Source: Ilumatobacter sp963746265 (GTDB lineage: Bacteria > Actinomycetota > Acidimicrobiia > Acidimicrobiales > Ilumatobacteraceae). From it: a stretch of 64,000 nucleotides of DNA. The stretch is taken from NCBI GenBank assembly GCA_963746265.1, contig CAVVAM010000010.1:1-64000 (forward strand), written 5' to 3'. Positions 33,819-43,242 of this stretch are shown here, piece after piece. Position 1 is the stretch's first letter, and every line of letters starts with the position of its first letter. The notes beneath the pieces are model-generated. The model was not told the DNA's origin. It saw only the letters and a list, made by a program, of their open reading frames with translations, and ran no database searches. The position numbers and the translations under genes are program-made.

Positions 33819-34436
33819 CCTCGAGGTCATCACCGAGCAACGACGACCGGGCGGCGCCGGGGAACTCATCTCGCTCGGGCTCGGCCTCCCGCCCGGACTG
33901 GGCCGAATCGGACGCGAACCCGGCCGCCGCCACCCACGCGCCCATCCGATAATCGACGTGATACCGGGCAGTCCGAGGCACACGAACCCCGGATGGCGCT
34001 GCCCGGCCGATCCGCTCGATGGCATCGCTCGACACGAGCCGGACGGTTCTGAGCCGACTCGTCATGCGTCCATCGCGGGCTCGGTTCCCCTTCCGGACGT
34101 TCGCAGGACCCGGTGAGCGGGCCCTGCTCGCCAGGCGCCCCGCCTCGCCGGCGAGGAGCAGTCGACACCGCGCCGGCGGTCACGGCGTCGACCGGATCGA
34201 GGCCGCCCGGTTCTCGTTGAGCAGCTGGTTCCGGGAGTGATCCCGCCATCCCCGAACCAGGTCCTTCGTCGGTCGTTCCGTCGGACTGCAGCTGCGGTCA
34301 CAGCCGCATCAGGAGTCCGATCCGTGCTCGGCGGAGGTCGTGTCCCGAGGCGGTGAGCGCTCGGTCGGACGAATCGCACGTCGACGGCCGCTCCGGGTTG
34401 CTCGAGGTTCGACGACGGTATGCGCCGCGAACGTGG
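33819..34436. other. Intergenic stretch between convergent genes
   Basis: About 620 bases where the haloperoxidase and DUF3048 genes meet tail to tail. Open frames are Arg/Pro-rich shadows with no family pattern. No terminator stem is obvious. Confidence 0.4.
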
Positions 34437-36578
34437 TCACCGATCCCGGGCGAGCTCGATGAAGGTCGTGCCGCGGTCGAGCGGAATCGAAGCACCGGTA
34501 GCGGACTCCACGAACGAGAAACCGTTGTAGGCAGTTGCCCGAACCCATGTACCCGAGATCGCTCGGCCGTCGCGATGGATGATGGCATCGCCGGTACCGA
34601 CCGTGATCGGGTTGGGTGATCGAGCGTCGACGGGTGACGGGATGTGACGCGTGAAGAGCTCGATCACGTTGCGTGCCGAGATCTGCGTCCCGGAAGCGGC
34701 CACGTGGGGTGCCCCGTCCTGACTGCGCCAATACCGGCCCGACCCGGGATCCCAGGTCCAGTCGACCCGGACACCATCCATCGCCACGTCGAACGTCGTG
34801 TCCGGAACGGCCGCGGCCCCGACGGGTACCGTCCACGCAGGATCGATGTTCCACAGCGGACCCGCCGGACCTGCGCTCCTGGCCGCGTCGATGGCACATC
34901 TCGGGTCGAGCGACAGGTTGTGGGGTCCCGGCCGGCCGGGATCGCGCGTGTAACACGGGCGTTTCTGGGCCGAGAAGTCGACGAGGATGCCCGAGTCGGC
35001 AGCCGACTCGACCCACGCCGTCACTCCCTGATTGGCGCCCGAGTACCCGAAGACCGGACGGTTCATCGCAGTCAGCAGATCGAGGTCACCGGTTCGGGCC
35101 GAACGGACCGGGCCGAGTCGAGGAGGAAGACGTGTCTGGAAGAGCCCAACCAGCCGGGTGATGCCCTCGACGTTCTCCTCGATGATCGCGTCAGCCTCCT
35201 CCAGGCCCCACTGCGGTCGTGCGAGCCGGTAGTTGTCGATCTTGACGGCCAGGATCGGTCGCCGCGCGACCGATCCGCTCGCCGGCTCGCCGGTGAGTGC
35301 GGCGACGCCCACCAGCGACGGGGTGGGCGTGTAGGGCGGCCACACGGGGACTCCCGTACCGCCCGGCGTGATCGTCGGTCCGACAGGCTGATTCGGCGAA
35401 CGGGTGTCGGTGCGCCGGTTGGGGAACGAGGTGATCCCGGCACCGAGGGACACACCGTTGACGTCGACGATGATCGCGACCGGACGCAACGTGTAGAAGC
35501 AGACGTCACCATCATCGTCGGCCTCGACGATCAGACGATTCGACGCCACCGGCGACACCGCCCCGTCGTAGTTCAGATCCGATTTGTCGATCTCACCGTC
35601 AGCATCACGAGGCAACCCACCATCACAGCCATACGCGGTGACGAACCCCGGAGCCGCAGCCCGATCAACCGTCAACTGACCCACCACCGTCTTGCCACCG
35701 ACCGCCTCGGGAACCGACACCCGCACCACCCCACCACCTCGCACCAACGGCTTGGTCCTCGTCCGGGTGTCGGTCCGTCGATTCGCGAACGACGTGATAC
35801 CCGAATCGAACGACACACCGTTGACGTCCACGATCATCGCGACCGGACGCAACGTGTAGAAGCAGACGTCACCATCATCGTCGGCCTCGACGATCAGACG
35901 ATTCGACGCCACCGGCGACACCGCCCCGTCGTAGTTCAGATCCGATTTGTCGATCTCACCGTCAGCATCACGAGGCAACCCACCATCACAGCCATACGCG
36001 GTGACGAACCCCGGAGCCGCAGCCCGATCAACCGTCAACTGACCCACCACCGTCTTGCCACCGACCGCCTCGGGAACCGACACCCGCACCACCCCACCAC
36101 CTCGCACCAACGGCTTGGTCCTCGTCCGGGTGTCGGTCCGTCGATTCGCGAACGACGTGATACCCGAATCGAACGACACACCGTTGACGTCGACGATCAT
36201 CGCGACCGGACGCAACGTGTAGAAGCAGACGTCACCATCATCATCGGCCTCGACGATCAGACGATTCGACGCCACCGGCGACACCGCCCCGTCGTAGTTC
36301 AGATCCGATTTGTCGATCTCACCGTCAGCATCACGAGGCAACCCACCATCACAGCCATACGCGGTGACGAACCCCGGAGCCGCAGCCCGATCAACCGTCA
36401 ACTGACCCACCACCGTCTTGCCACCGAACGCCTCGGGAACCGACACCCGCAACACCCCACCACCCGGCACCAACGGAAGGTCAGCCGAGATGGCCGGTTC
36501 GGCCGCCACGAACCCGGTCGCCCCGACGAGCCCCACTGCGACCAGCTGAGTCAGTCTGCGGCGAACAGCATCGCTCAC
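34437..36578 (-). CDS. Secreted DUF3048 (YerB-like) protein with three copies of a beta domain
   Basis: 713-aa protein from GTG 36578. A signal peptide (LTQLVAVGLVGATGFVAAEP) is followed by three tandem 121-residue domains to about residue 395. Each contains VRVSVPEA, GQLTVDRAAAPGFVTAYGCD, DKSDLNYDGAVSPVASNRLI and DVCFYTLRPVAMIVDVNGVS. This 'PGFVT.Y.C...SNLNY....N..IV..G..G.vC.yt....lIvDV.G' pattern is a repeat common on actinobacterial exported proteins. The C-terminal 310 residues are DUF3048 (RRPILAVKIDNYRLARPQWG, VGLFQTRLPPRLGPVRSART, GYSGANQG), a cell-wall-associated domain of unknown activity. Probably a surface protein. Confidence 0.88.
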   Translation of the reverse strand: MSDAVRRRLTQLVAVGLVGATGFVAAEPAISADLPLVPGGGVLRVSVPEAFGGKTVVGQLTVDRAAAPGFVTAYGCDGGLPRDADGEIDKSDLNYDGAVSPVASNRLIVEADDDGDVCFYTLRPVAMIVDVNGVSFDSGITSFANRRTDTRTRTKPLVRGGGVVRVSVPEAVGGKTVVGQLTVDRAAAPGFVTAYGCDGGLPRDADGEIDKSDLNYDGAVSPVASNRLIVEADDDGDVCFYTLRPVAMIVDVNGVSFDSGITSFANRRTDTRTRTKPLVRGGGVVRVSVPEAVGGKTVVGQLTVDRAAAPGFVTAYGCDGGLPRDADGEIDKSDLNYDGAVSPVASNRLIVEADDDGDVCFYTLRPVAIIVDVNGVSLGAGITSFPNRRTDTRSPNQPVGPTITPGGTGVPVWPPYTPTPSLVGVAALTGEPASGSVARRPILAVKIDNYRLARPQWGLEEADAIIEENVEGITRLVGLFQTRLPPRLGPVRSARTGDLDLLTAMNRPVFGYSGANQGVTAWVESAADSGILVDFSAQKRPCYTRDPGRPGPHNLSLDPRCAIDAARSAGPAGPLWNIDPAWTVPVGAAAVPDTTFDVAMDGVRVDWTWDPGSGRYWRSQDGAPHVAASGTQISARNVIELFTRHIPSPVDARSPNPITVGTGDAIIHRDGRAISGTWVRATAYNGFSFVESATGASIPLDRGTTFIELARDR
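35397..36485. repeat. Three direct 363-bp repeats inside the DUF3048 gene
   Basis: The landmark CGGACGCAAC recurs at 35481, 35844 and 36207, a spacing of exactly 363 bases (121 codons). The copies are nearly identical at DNA level, including silent sites; scattered single changes are seen at the edges of the outermost copies. This points to recent duplication or ongoing gene conversion. Confidence 0.93.
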
Positions 36579-36919
36579 GGTGCAACACTACTCACCGAAC
36601 CTGTCGGCAGAACTTCGGCACGAACGAAATTCCGGGCGGCAACCAGCGAGCTGCCGGTCCTCACGACGACGACGTACTCACCCCGTGCTTCGACGATCAC
36701 TCTCGCGTGGTGACGGCGTTTGCCGGGACCGTCCGTCGGCGACCGCCGCTCGAGGCGGGAGTTCGCCCGGAATCAGGACCCAACCCTCTCCACGACGCGC
36801 CCGGACGCGACGGCGGTGGATGTGCTCGCGGCCGAGCTGGCCGAGCTGGCATCACGCCTGTGCACTGTGGTTCGGGACCCACAGCCGTTCTGGTCCGGCC
36901 GGCGAGCCCGACCGATTCG
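36579..36919. other. Intergenic stretch upstream of the DUF3048 gene
   Basis: About 340 bases, no gene or motif recognised. It should carry the promoter of the DUF3048 gene and the end of the phosphatase-superfamily gene. Confidence 0.35.
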
Positions 36920-39010
36920 TCACGCGTCGACGCGCTCCCGCTGTGAACCCTGGATCTCACCGAGCCACGTCTTGAACAGGTCGTGGATCGAGCGAGCACC
37001 CACGAGGGGCCCGGACGGCTGCGTGAGGTCGGTGGGCGCCAACACGAACGGGTGACTCTGCGCGCCGCCGAGGCCGCCGTGGAATCCGATCAGTTCCTCA
37101 AACGCTGCGCCTTCGTCGGCGTCAGGGTCGTAGAAGCTGTTGACCAACAGGTCGGGGCAGTTGTCGAAGCTGCTCGTGCGGCGCAGGTGATCGGCCGTGT
37201 GTGGTCCGAACACCGCCAGCGGGTCGACACCGTCGACACGATCGTCGGCGAGATGCCAGATGCCCTTCGGGCCGAGCACGAGATCGCCCTCGTTCTCGTC
37301 GCGCACGAGAATCAGCCCGACACCGGGATGCAGGCGCAGCCCGTCGATCAGCCCCGGATGCGCAGCGTCGATCAGCTGGCGCGTGGCCCGACCCGGGAGC
37401 TTCGCGAACGACACGAGCCCGAGGTTCCCCGAGGCCAGCACGATGATGTCGTCGTCGTCGAGTTCGACCGTCCGCTCCGTGTCGGGCCCGATCACCACCT
37501 CGCCGTCAGCGGTCTTCTTGCGTGTGGCGACCTTCACGGCCTTGCCGAGCGCCGAGTCGTCACCCGCTGCGTCGGTCAGCAACCCGTTCACGTTGTTCCA
37601 ACCCTCCTCCGCGAGCACGGGTGCGGTGACGGCGCCACCGGCGGCCAATCCCCTCACCACCTCATCGAGCGCCTCGCCATAGCGTTGGCGGAATGTGGCC
37701 CCTTGCGTCTGGCCGTGATCGGCGAGCACGACGAGGTAGTACGGCCGAGGAGCATCCTGCAGCGTGGTGAGGAGACGTTCGAGTTGATCGTCGGTGCGAC
37801 GCAGGGTGTCGAGCGCGTCCGGTGCTCGCAGGCCCGAGTGATGGGCGACCTCGTCGTAACCGACGAGGTCGACGTAGGCCGACGGAACGCCGCGGGCGAT
37901 GTCGGCCACGAGGATCGACCACGTGATCTCGGCGAGCACGACCGTCGTCGCAGCACGGAGGAGCGGATACACGCCGCCGCGGTGGCCGAGTGGCTCGACA
38001 CCGTCTCGGCGCGCCGTCCGGTAGGCGCGCTTCTCGCGCACGATGTCGACGACGGAGAGGGCGATGACCCGGAACAGCGTGAACGGGGTCGACACCACGT
38101 ACAGGAATCGATCGCGGTTCTTCGACCGTTTGGTGACCGAACTGAACGTGAACATGGCGTCGTCGGTGTCACCGCTGAACACGTTGGCTCTCGACGCACC
38201 ACCGCCGACGAGCAAACCGGCGCCGCTCGACTGGCGCGATTCGATCTCGGCCGCGTCCTTCGGCCGATTCGTGACCATGATGCGGCCGGTCTCCTTCTCG
38301 TACCACCGGAACGCCGGCATGTTGTGGTTGTCACCGAGGAGGATTCCGGCCTGCATCGCTCCGGTCTGCGACGACAGGTCACACTCCCAGCGATGCAGAC
38401 GATGGGTCCCCGACGACACCAGGCGACCGAGGAACGGCGCGTGACCCGACCGCATCGCGTCGGCGAGCACGTCATGGCCGAGACCATCGATCTGGATGAA
38501 CAGCACGCCAGGGACATCGGTGCGATCGGGCGGTTCGTACCGCTTGACGGCCCGCCGTGCCACCTTGCTCGCCCACACGAAATCACCGTCGACGTGCAAC
38601 ATCCCGCCGATCGAGATGTTGACGATCGTCACGACCATGGCGATCACGAGCGCGGTCCAGAACGACGTCAGCGCGACACCATCTACGATCGCTGAGGCCG
38701 CCCAGACGAAGACGGCATTCAGGACGAATGTGAACAGGCCGAACGTGATCAATACGAGCCGCAACGTGATCCGGATGACGAGTGGCCACAGGACGGCATC
38801 GAGCACGCCGAGGACGACCACCATCGCGAATGCCGTCCTGAAGCTGTCGATCCGCAGGCCATCGAGCACCGTCGAGAGCGCGAACAGCGTCACTGCCTGC
38901 ACGACGGCGAGCACGCCGAGCCGGATCCACCGACGATGCTCGGGCGGGCGGGCGATCGGAAGCTCGGGCGGACGCGGAAGCGCCGGTGATTCATCGGCAT
39001 CTGCGGTCAT
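36920..39010 (-). CDS. Membrane-anchored alkaline-phosphatase-superfamily protein with holin-like N-terminus
   Basis: 696-aa fusion. Residues about 25-145 contain four hydrophobic helices arranged like phage holin family 4 proteins (AFAMVVVLGVLDAVLWPLVI, LITFGLFTFVLNAVFVWAAS, ALVIAMVVTIVNISIGGML). From about 165 a phosphodiesterase/alkaline-phosphatase fold begins with FIQIDGLGHDVLADAM (metal-binding Asp) and includes VGYDEVAHHSGLR and VVLADHGQTQG (metal-binding Asp/His). The catalytic Thr/Ser region reads SSQTGAMQAGILLG. Such enzymes cleave phosphoesters of lipids or polymers; the anchor places it at the membrane. The ATG follows GGTGGAGGA. Confidence 0.87.
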   Translation of the reverse strand: MTADADESPALPRPPELPIARPPEHRRWIRLGVLAVVQAVTLFALSTVLDGLRIDSFRTAFAMVVVLGVLDAVLWPLVIRITLRLVLITFGLFTFVLNAVFVWAASAIVDGVALTSFWTALVIAMVVTIVNISIGGMLHVDGDFVWASKVARRAVKRYEPPDRTDVPGVLFIQIDGLGHDVLADAMRSGHAPFLGRLVSSGTHRLHRWECDLSSQTGAMQAGILLGDNHNMPAFRWYEKETGRIMVTNRPKDAAEIESRQSSGAGLLVGGGASRANVFSGDTDDAMFTFSSVTKRSKNRDRFLYVVSTPFTLFRVIALSVVDIVREKRAYRTARRDGVEPLGHRGGVYPLLRAATTVVLAEITWSILVADIARGVPSAYVDLVGYDEVAHHSGLRAPDALDTLRRTDDQLERLLTTLQDAPRPYYLVVLADHGQTQGATFRQRYGEALDEVVRGLAAGGAVTAPVLAEEGWNNVNGLLTDAAGDDSALGKAVKVATRKKTADGEVVIGPDTERTVELDDDDIIVLASGNLGLVSFAKLPGRATRQLIDAAHPGLIDGLRLHPGVGLILVRDENEGDLVLGPKGIWHLADDRVDGVDPLAVFGPHTADHLRRTSSFDNCPDLLVNSFYDPDADEGAAFEELIGFHGGLGGAQSHPFVLAPTDLTQPSGPLVGARSIHDLFKTWLGEIQGSQRERVDA

Positions 39011-39191
39011 TCCTCCACCTTATGCGTGGGCCCCCGGCACGACTCGACCGCCCTCTGTCCGGGGTGCCACCGGGCGGACTTCACCCGGAGGTCGGGCACG
39101 CCGACGACCGCCTCTGGTCGACAGCCGGGCCGGCGTGCGTCGACGGTGTCGCCACGCCGAACACCCACACGTCAACGGCGCGGCGTTCGGG

Positions 39192-39647
39192 TCAGCGCCC
39201 GGTCGGGTCGGCCGGTACCGAGAACGTCGAGGCGTAGGTGGCCGAGTCGGCCTGCGAGGTCGAGTGGACGTCGACCACGGTTCGACCGAACGGCCAGAGT
39301 GCGAGTCCGCTGATCTTGAACGCCTGCAACCCGAACGGGATCCCGACGATGGTGAGGCAGAGGAGGAGGCCGGCGATCAGGTGGGCGACGAAGATTCCCC
39401 ACCCGAACACGACGAGCCACAGCACGTTGAACACCACCTCGAGGCACCCGCCGGTGGGCGCGCGACCAACGGTCTTGCCGAACGGCCACAGCACGAACTG
39501 GGCGAGCTTGAACGCCTGTAACCCGAACGGAATCCCGATGATCGTGATGCACAGCATCACGCCGGCGAAGACATAGCCGAGTGCCAGCCACAGGCCGGCG
39601 AGCAGGAACCAGAGCACGTTGCCGATGATCCTGAGCAGACCCATCAC
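39192..39647 (-). CDS. yccF: YccF-domain membrane protein (two copies)
   Basis: 151-aa protein with two repeats of the YccF domain: GNVLWFLLAGLWLALGYVFA with CITIIGIPFGLQAFKLAQFV, and FNVLWLVVFGWGIFVAHLIA with CLTIVGIPFGLQAFKISGLA, each ending in WPFG. Function of YccF proteins is unknown; they are inner-membrane proteins. Either of two adjacent ATG codons (39647, 39644) may start it. A short polar tail follows the second copy. Confidence 0.92.
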   Translation of the reverse strand: MMGLLRIIGNVLWFLLAGLWLALGYVFAGVMLCITIIGIPFGLQAFKLAQFVLWPFGKTVGRAPTGGCLEVVFNVLWLVVFGWGIFVAHLIAGLLLCLTIVGIPFGLQAFKISGLALWPFGRTVVDVHSTSQADSATYASTFSVPADPTGR

Positions 39648-39828
39648 GCATCAGGTCCGATGATCGAGCACACCGGTTCGTGACCGTCGACCAGATCGCT
39701 CCGGCCACCCCGGGTTGCCTCCATGGCCCGCGAACGTACCGCATGCCGATCAGACTGCGGGGGCGCTCCGGACGGGGCGGGGCGGCGCAGTGAGCCTCAC
39801 CGGTCGGGCGCTCATCGTCGGGATCGGC

Positions 39829-40452
39829 TCAGCGATCGAGAGCGGGGATGTCGGTGATCGTGACTTCGGCACCCAGGGTCGCGCCCTGCAACTCCAGACG
39901 GTTGCCACTCCAGAACTTTCCCGGGTCGTACCAGTTGGGCGGTCGCTTCGTCGACAGGAGACCCATACGTTCGTAAGTGATCGCGACCACCTCGGCGCAG
40001 AACAGCTGCTCGACGTCGTGCTTCTTGCGAGCACGACCTCGCAGCCAGCCCTTCGCGAGCGACAGTGTTCGCGGGAACGTGCGGCCGTCGAGCTCGTTGA
40101 CGGTCCGAAGAGCCTCGTCCTCCATGGCGGCCGTCACCTCGGGATCGATCGGGCGCATCCAAGCATGTTGGCCGTAGCGGTGGTGCCACGTGCTGACCGC
40201 ATCGGTCAGGCGATGCAGTTGCGTGCCTCGCTGGTGCTCACCGCTCCAGACGTCCGGCAGCGAGCTGCCGAGCTCGGCGTGCCACAGCAGCGGTGGGAGT
40301 TCGTCGAGTGCGATCACCATGCCGACGTGGTTGACCGGGCTGTTCGTCACGGCGCGGATCGCGTGATCGGCGACGGTCTTGCCACGGAACAGGAAGACGT
40401 CGCCGGTGCGAGTGACCGCTGCTGCTTCCTCCAGGGAGATCGACGGGCCCAT
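39829..40452 (-). CDS. Permuted papain-like cysteine hydrolase (YiiX/NlpC-like)
   Basis: 207-aa protein. An N-terminal block TRTGDVFLFRGKTVADHAIR, then SPVNHVGMVIALDE supplies the candidate catalytic His near 40; the candidate Cys lies near 165 in EQLFCAEVVAITYERMGLL. This order, His before Cys, is that of circularly permuted NlpC/P60 enzymes such as YiiX, which act on lipids or peptidoglycan-type amides. ATG at 40450-40452 is chosen; upstream in-frame codons lie antisense to the divergent small gene. Start points of the two genes are about 30 bases apart. Confidence 0.75.
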   Translation of the reverse strand: MGPSISLEEAAAVTRTGDVFLFRGKTVADHAIRAVTNSPVNHVGMVIALDELPPLLWHAELGSSLPDVWSGEHQRGTQLHRLTDAVSTWHHRYGQHAWMRPIDPEVTAAMEDEALRTVNELDGRTFPRTLSLAKGWLRGRARKKHDVEQLFCAEVVAITYERMGLLSTKRPPNWYDPGKFWSGNRLELQGATLGAEVTITDIPALDR

Positions 40453-40480
40453 GGCTGCCGTACAGTATCGGGTCGTGCGC

Positions 40481-40651
40481 ATGTGGAAGGTCCTGGGGTT
40501 GGCGGGCATCGTTGGAGCGACCGCGGTCGGCGTCACCGCCGGTACCCGCGCCGTCCAGCGTCGGCAACGAGAGTTCCGGGAGGCGGACGCCGACCAACTG
40601 CGCACTCGGCTGCACGCACGTCTTGCTGCTGCCGACGATGCGGCGGTGTGA
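40481..40651 (+). CDS. Small single-pass membrane protein, hypothetical
   Basis: 56-aa protein (MWKVLGLAGIVGATAVGVTA) with one N-terminal helix, then a basic and charged helix (RRQREFREADADQLRTRL). The start could also be GTG 40472 or 40475, or ATG 40451. Small proteins of this shape are common in actinobacteria and have no assigned function. Divergent from the papain-like hydrolase gene. Confidence 0.55.
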   Translation: MWKVLGLAGIVGATAVGVTAGTRAVQRRQREFREADADQLRTRLHARLAAADDAAV

Positions 40652-40816
40652 ACCCGTTACCGGGCGCTCCGGGTCGACCGCGCGACGGCGTCGATATTCC
40701 ACTCCGGATCGACGATCTCCGTGACCGGTGGACGACGACCGAGCCGGGGATCGAGCGGCACGTTCGAGGTGCGTGAACACTGCACGATCCACCGTCTCCC
40801 GTAGTATTCCGGCCTC

Positions 40817-41902
40817 ATGGGTGAGGAGCGGGTCGCGAGCACGAGTTCCGAGATGTCGGAGGGACACGAGCAACCGCTGAGCCCACTGGGGGCGCTGACG
40901 CGGCGCCTTCGGCTCTTGCACGAGACCGCGCCCGACGCCGATGCGATCGACGCGGTCGAGGAGTTGCTGCCCGAGGGAGACGGGTTCTGGCCGTACATCC
41001 GGAATTTCGCGACGTTGATCGCGCTGTCGGCCTCGATCGCCGCATTCGGCCTGCTGGCCGACTCGGGTGCGGTCGTCATCGGGGCGATGCTCGTCGCCCC
41101 GCTGATGACACCCATCACCGCGGCGGCGGCCGCAATGGTCACCGCCCGCAATCGGAGGCTCGTCACGGCCGGCGGCGTGATCGCATTCGGCATGTCGCTC
41201 GCGATCGCTGTCGGATGGCTGATCTCGGCCGTCGTCGGCACCTCGATCACCGGACCGGACGACCTGCCTCAGCAGGTCATCGCACGCACGTTCCCGGGCC
41301 TGCTCGACCTCGGCATCGCGATCACCGCCGGTGCCGCAGCCGGCTACATCGCGCCTCGCCGATCGGTCACGTCGGCGCTGCCCGGCGTCGGCATCGCCGT
41401 GGCCCTCGTCCCACCGCTCGCCACCGTGGGCATCACGATCCACCTCGAACTCGGCGAAGAAGCGCGGAACGCCTTGCTCCTGTACCTCACCAACCTCGCC
41501 GCCATCATCTTCGCCGCCTCGATCATGCTGCTCCTGGCCGGCTTCCGACCGGAGCCAGGGTCGGGCCGTCGAAGTCTGTCGAGCCGCCTCGGCGTCACCG
41601 TCGTCGTGGTCGCTGCCATCGCGATCCCCTTGACACTCCACACGCGATCATCGATCCGCGACGTCGCGCTGCGACGATCGGTCACGCAGGCCGTCGCCGA
41701 GTGGGACGGAAGCGTGCAGATCATCGAAGTCGACGCCGCCGTCGCCGATGGCCTGGCCACCGTCGAACTGCTGCTGTCGGGTCCGAACAGTGTGCGACCG
41801 GCGTGGGAGCTCGCGGAGGCGATCGAGCTCCGATTCGACGGACCGGTCGATCTCCGACTGCTCTACCAACGCGACGAGTTGTACGTGGTCAGCGTCCGAT
41901 GA
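40817..41902 (+). CDS. DUF389 membrane protein
   Basis: 361-aa protein. After an N-terminal 45-residue helical segment comes the DUF389 core: IRNFATLIALSASIAAFGLL, GAVVIGAMLVAPLMTPITAA and ITAGAAAGYIAPRRSVTSAL with PGVGIAVALVPPLATVGI, in all about six helices, then a soluble C-terminal alpha/beta part. Function unknown; the 'APLMtPI' element is the family hallmark. The stop overlaps the next gene's ATG (ATGA). Confidence 0.9.
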   Translation: MGEERVASTSSEMSEGHEQPLSPLGALTRRLRLLHETAPDADAIDAVEELLPEGDGFWPYIRNFATLIALSASIAAFGLLADSGAVVIGAMLVAPLMTPITAAAAAMVTARNRRLVTAGGVIAFGMSLAIAVGWLISAVVGTSITGPDDLPQQVIARTFPGLLDLGIAITAGAAAGYIAPRRSVTSALPGVGIAVALVPPLATVGITIHLELGEEARNALLLYLTNLAAIIFAASIMLLLAGFRPEPGSGRRSLSSRLGVTVVVVAAIAIPLTLHTRSSIRDVALRRSVTQAVAEWDGSVQIIEVDAAVADGLATVELLLSGPNSVRPAWELAEAIELRFDGPVDLRLLYQRDELYVVSVR

Positions 41903-43230
41903 CGACCAGGAACGCGAGACGGACGATCCTTGTTCCGGGCCTCCTGCTGATCGTCGGCTGCCTCGGCGCGACCGGCTGCATCGGCGGCACCGGCACCCGC
42001 AGCGTCGCCTCCCCGGAGATCACGGTCTTCGGGCCGTATCGCGGCGCCGAGGCCGATCGCTTCCAGGCGTCCGTCGAGACCTTCACCGAACGGACTGGTA
42101 TCACGATCCGGTACACGGGAAGTGCCGATTTCGTGAGCGACCTCGCACAGCGCGCCGGCGAGCTGAACAATCCACCGGACGTCGCGATGGTACCTCAGCC
42201 GGGCGTGATCCGCGAGCTCGCCGCGAGCGGCCGCATCGTCGAGCTGTCCGATCGGGCGGGCGACGAGCTCGCGGCGAACTATTCGCCGGAGGCCCGGGCA
42301 CTGGGCCAGATCGATGGCGCCACGTTCGCGGTTCCGTTCCGGTCCAACATCAAGAGCCTGGTGTGGTATCGCCCGGACGTCTTCGCCGAGCAGGGGTGGG
42401 AGATTCCCCGCTCGCTCGACGCGCTCGAAGACGTCGCGGCCCGCATCGAAGCCGATAGCGCGATGGCGCCCTGGTGCCTGGCCCTGCAAGCGGGGACCGC
42501 GACCGGTTGGCCGGCGACCGACTGGGTCGAGGACCTCCTGCTGCGCCTCGCCGGTGTGGACGAGTACGATGCCTGGGCGAGGGGCGAACTGCCATTCTCG
42601 AGCCCCACCGTCGCCGACGCCTTCGATCGGTTCCAAACACTCGTGTTGGCGCCCGGCCGACTGAACGGCAGCACTGCGATCTCGATCGAGACCCCGATCA
42701 GACATGTCGTCCAACCACTCTTCGGCGACGAACCGGGTTGTGCGATGGCGAAACAGGCCGATTTCGCGATCGGATGGATGCCCGCCGGCACCACCGTCGG
42801 GCCAGGGGCCGATGTCGACTTCTTCGTCCTCCCCGGCGCCACGGACGCCGAGCCCCCACTCGTCGTCGGGAGCGACCTCGCCGTGCAATTCCGACGGACA
42901 CCCAGCATCGACGCCTTCGTCGCCTTTCTCGCCGAGGAGCAGACCGGAGCACCGTGGGCGAGCCAGGGCGGATTCCTGTCGCCGAAGATCACGTTCGACC
43001 CGGCTGCGTATCCCGACGACACCGAGCGACGCCTCGCCGAACTGCTCACGTCTGCTCGGGAGCTGGCCTTCGACGCCTCCGATCAGATGCCGGCGAGCAT
43101 CGGCTCCGGGCTGCTGTGGGAGGAGATCACCGCTTGGGTGACGGGCGGCACGTCGTACGACGTCTTCTCCGGACGACTCGACGCCGCGTTCGACGGACTC
43201 GAGTCAGCGGTGCCGACCTCGTCGAACTGA
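41899..43230 (+). CDS. Extracellular solute-binding lipoprotein (ABC type), orphan
   Basis: 443-aa protein with a lipoprotein signal (LVPGLLLIVGCLGATGCIGG, lipobox ATGC, Cys about 27) and a family-1 solute-binding fold: ITVFGPYRGAEADRFQASVE, FTERTGITIRYTGSADFVSD, PPDVAMVPQPGVIRELA, SNIKSLVWYRPDVFAEQGW and the late AFVAFLAEEQTGAPWASQGG. This subgroup usually binds sugars. No permease or ATPase genes are adjacent; instead it is translationally coupled to the DUF389 gene. Confidence 0.88.
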   Translation: MTTRNARRTILVPGLLLIVGCLGATGCIGGTGTRSVASPEITVFGPYRGAEADRFQASVETFTERTGITIRYTGSADFVSDLAQRAGELNNPPDVAMVPQPGVIRELAASGRIVELSDRAGDELAANYSPEARALGQIDGATFAVPFRSNIKSLVWYRPDVFAEQGWEIPRSLDALEDVAARIEADSAMAPWCLALQAGTATGWPATDWVEDLLLRLAGVDEYDAWARGELPFSSPTVADAFDRFQTLVLAPGRLNGSTAISIETPIRHVVQPLFGDEPGCAMAKQADFAIGWMPAGTTVGPGADVDFFVLPGATDAEPPLVVGSDLAVQFRRTPSIDAFVAFLAEEQTGAPWASQGGFLSPKITFDPAAYPDDTERRLAELLTSARELAFDASDQMPASIGSGLLWEEITAWVTGGTSYDVFSGRLDAAFDGLESAVPTSSN

Positions 43231-43242
43231 CGGGCCGTCGTC

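Noticed and set aside
34644..36713. Long plus-strand open frame opposite the DUF3048 gene (about 689 codons)
   Set aside because: A shadow of the repeated DUF3048 gene; it is Arg/His-rich and repeats only because the sense strand repeats.
36983..38695. Long plus-strand open frame opposite the phosphatase-superfamily gene
   Set aside because: Antisense shadow with no domain pattern, while the minus strand has recognisable motifs throughout.
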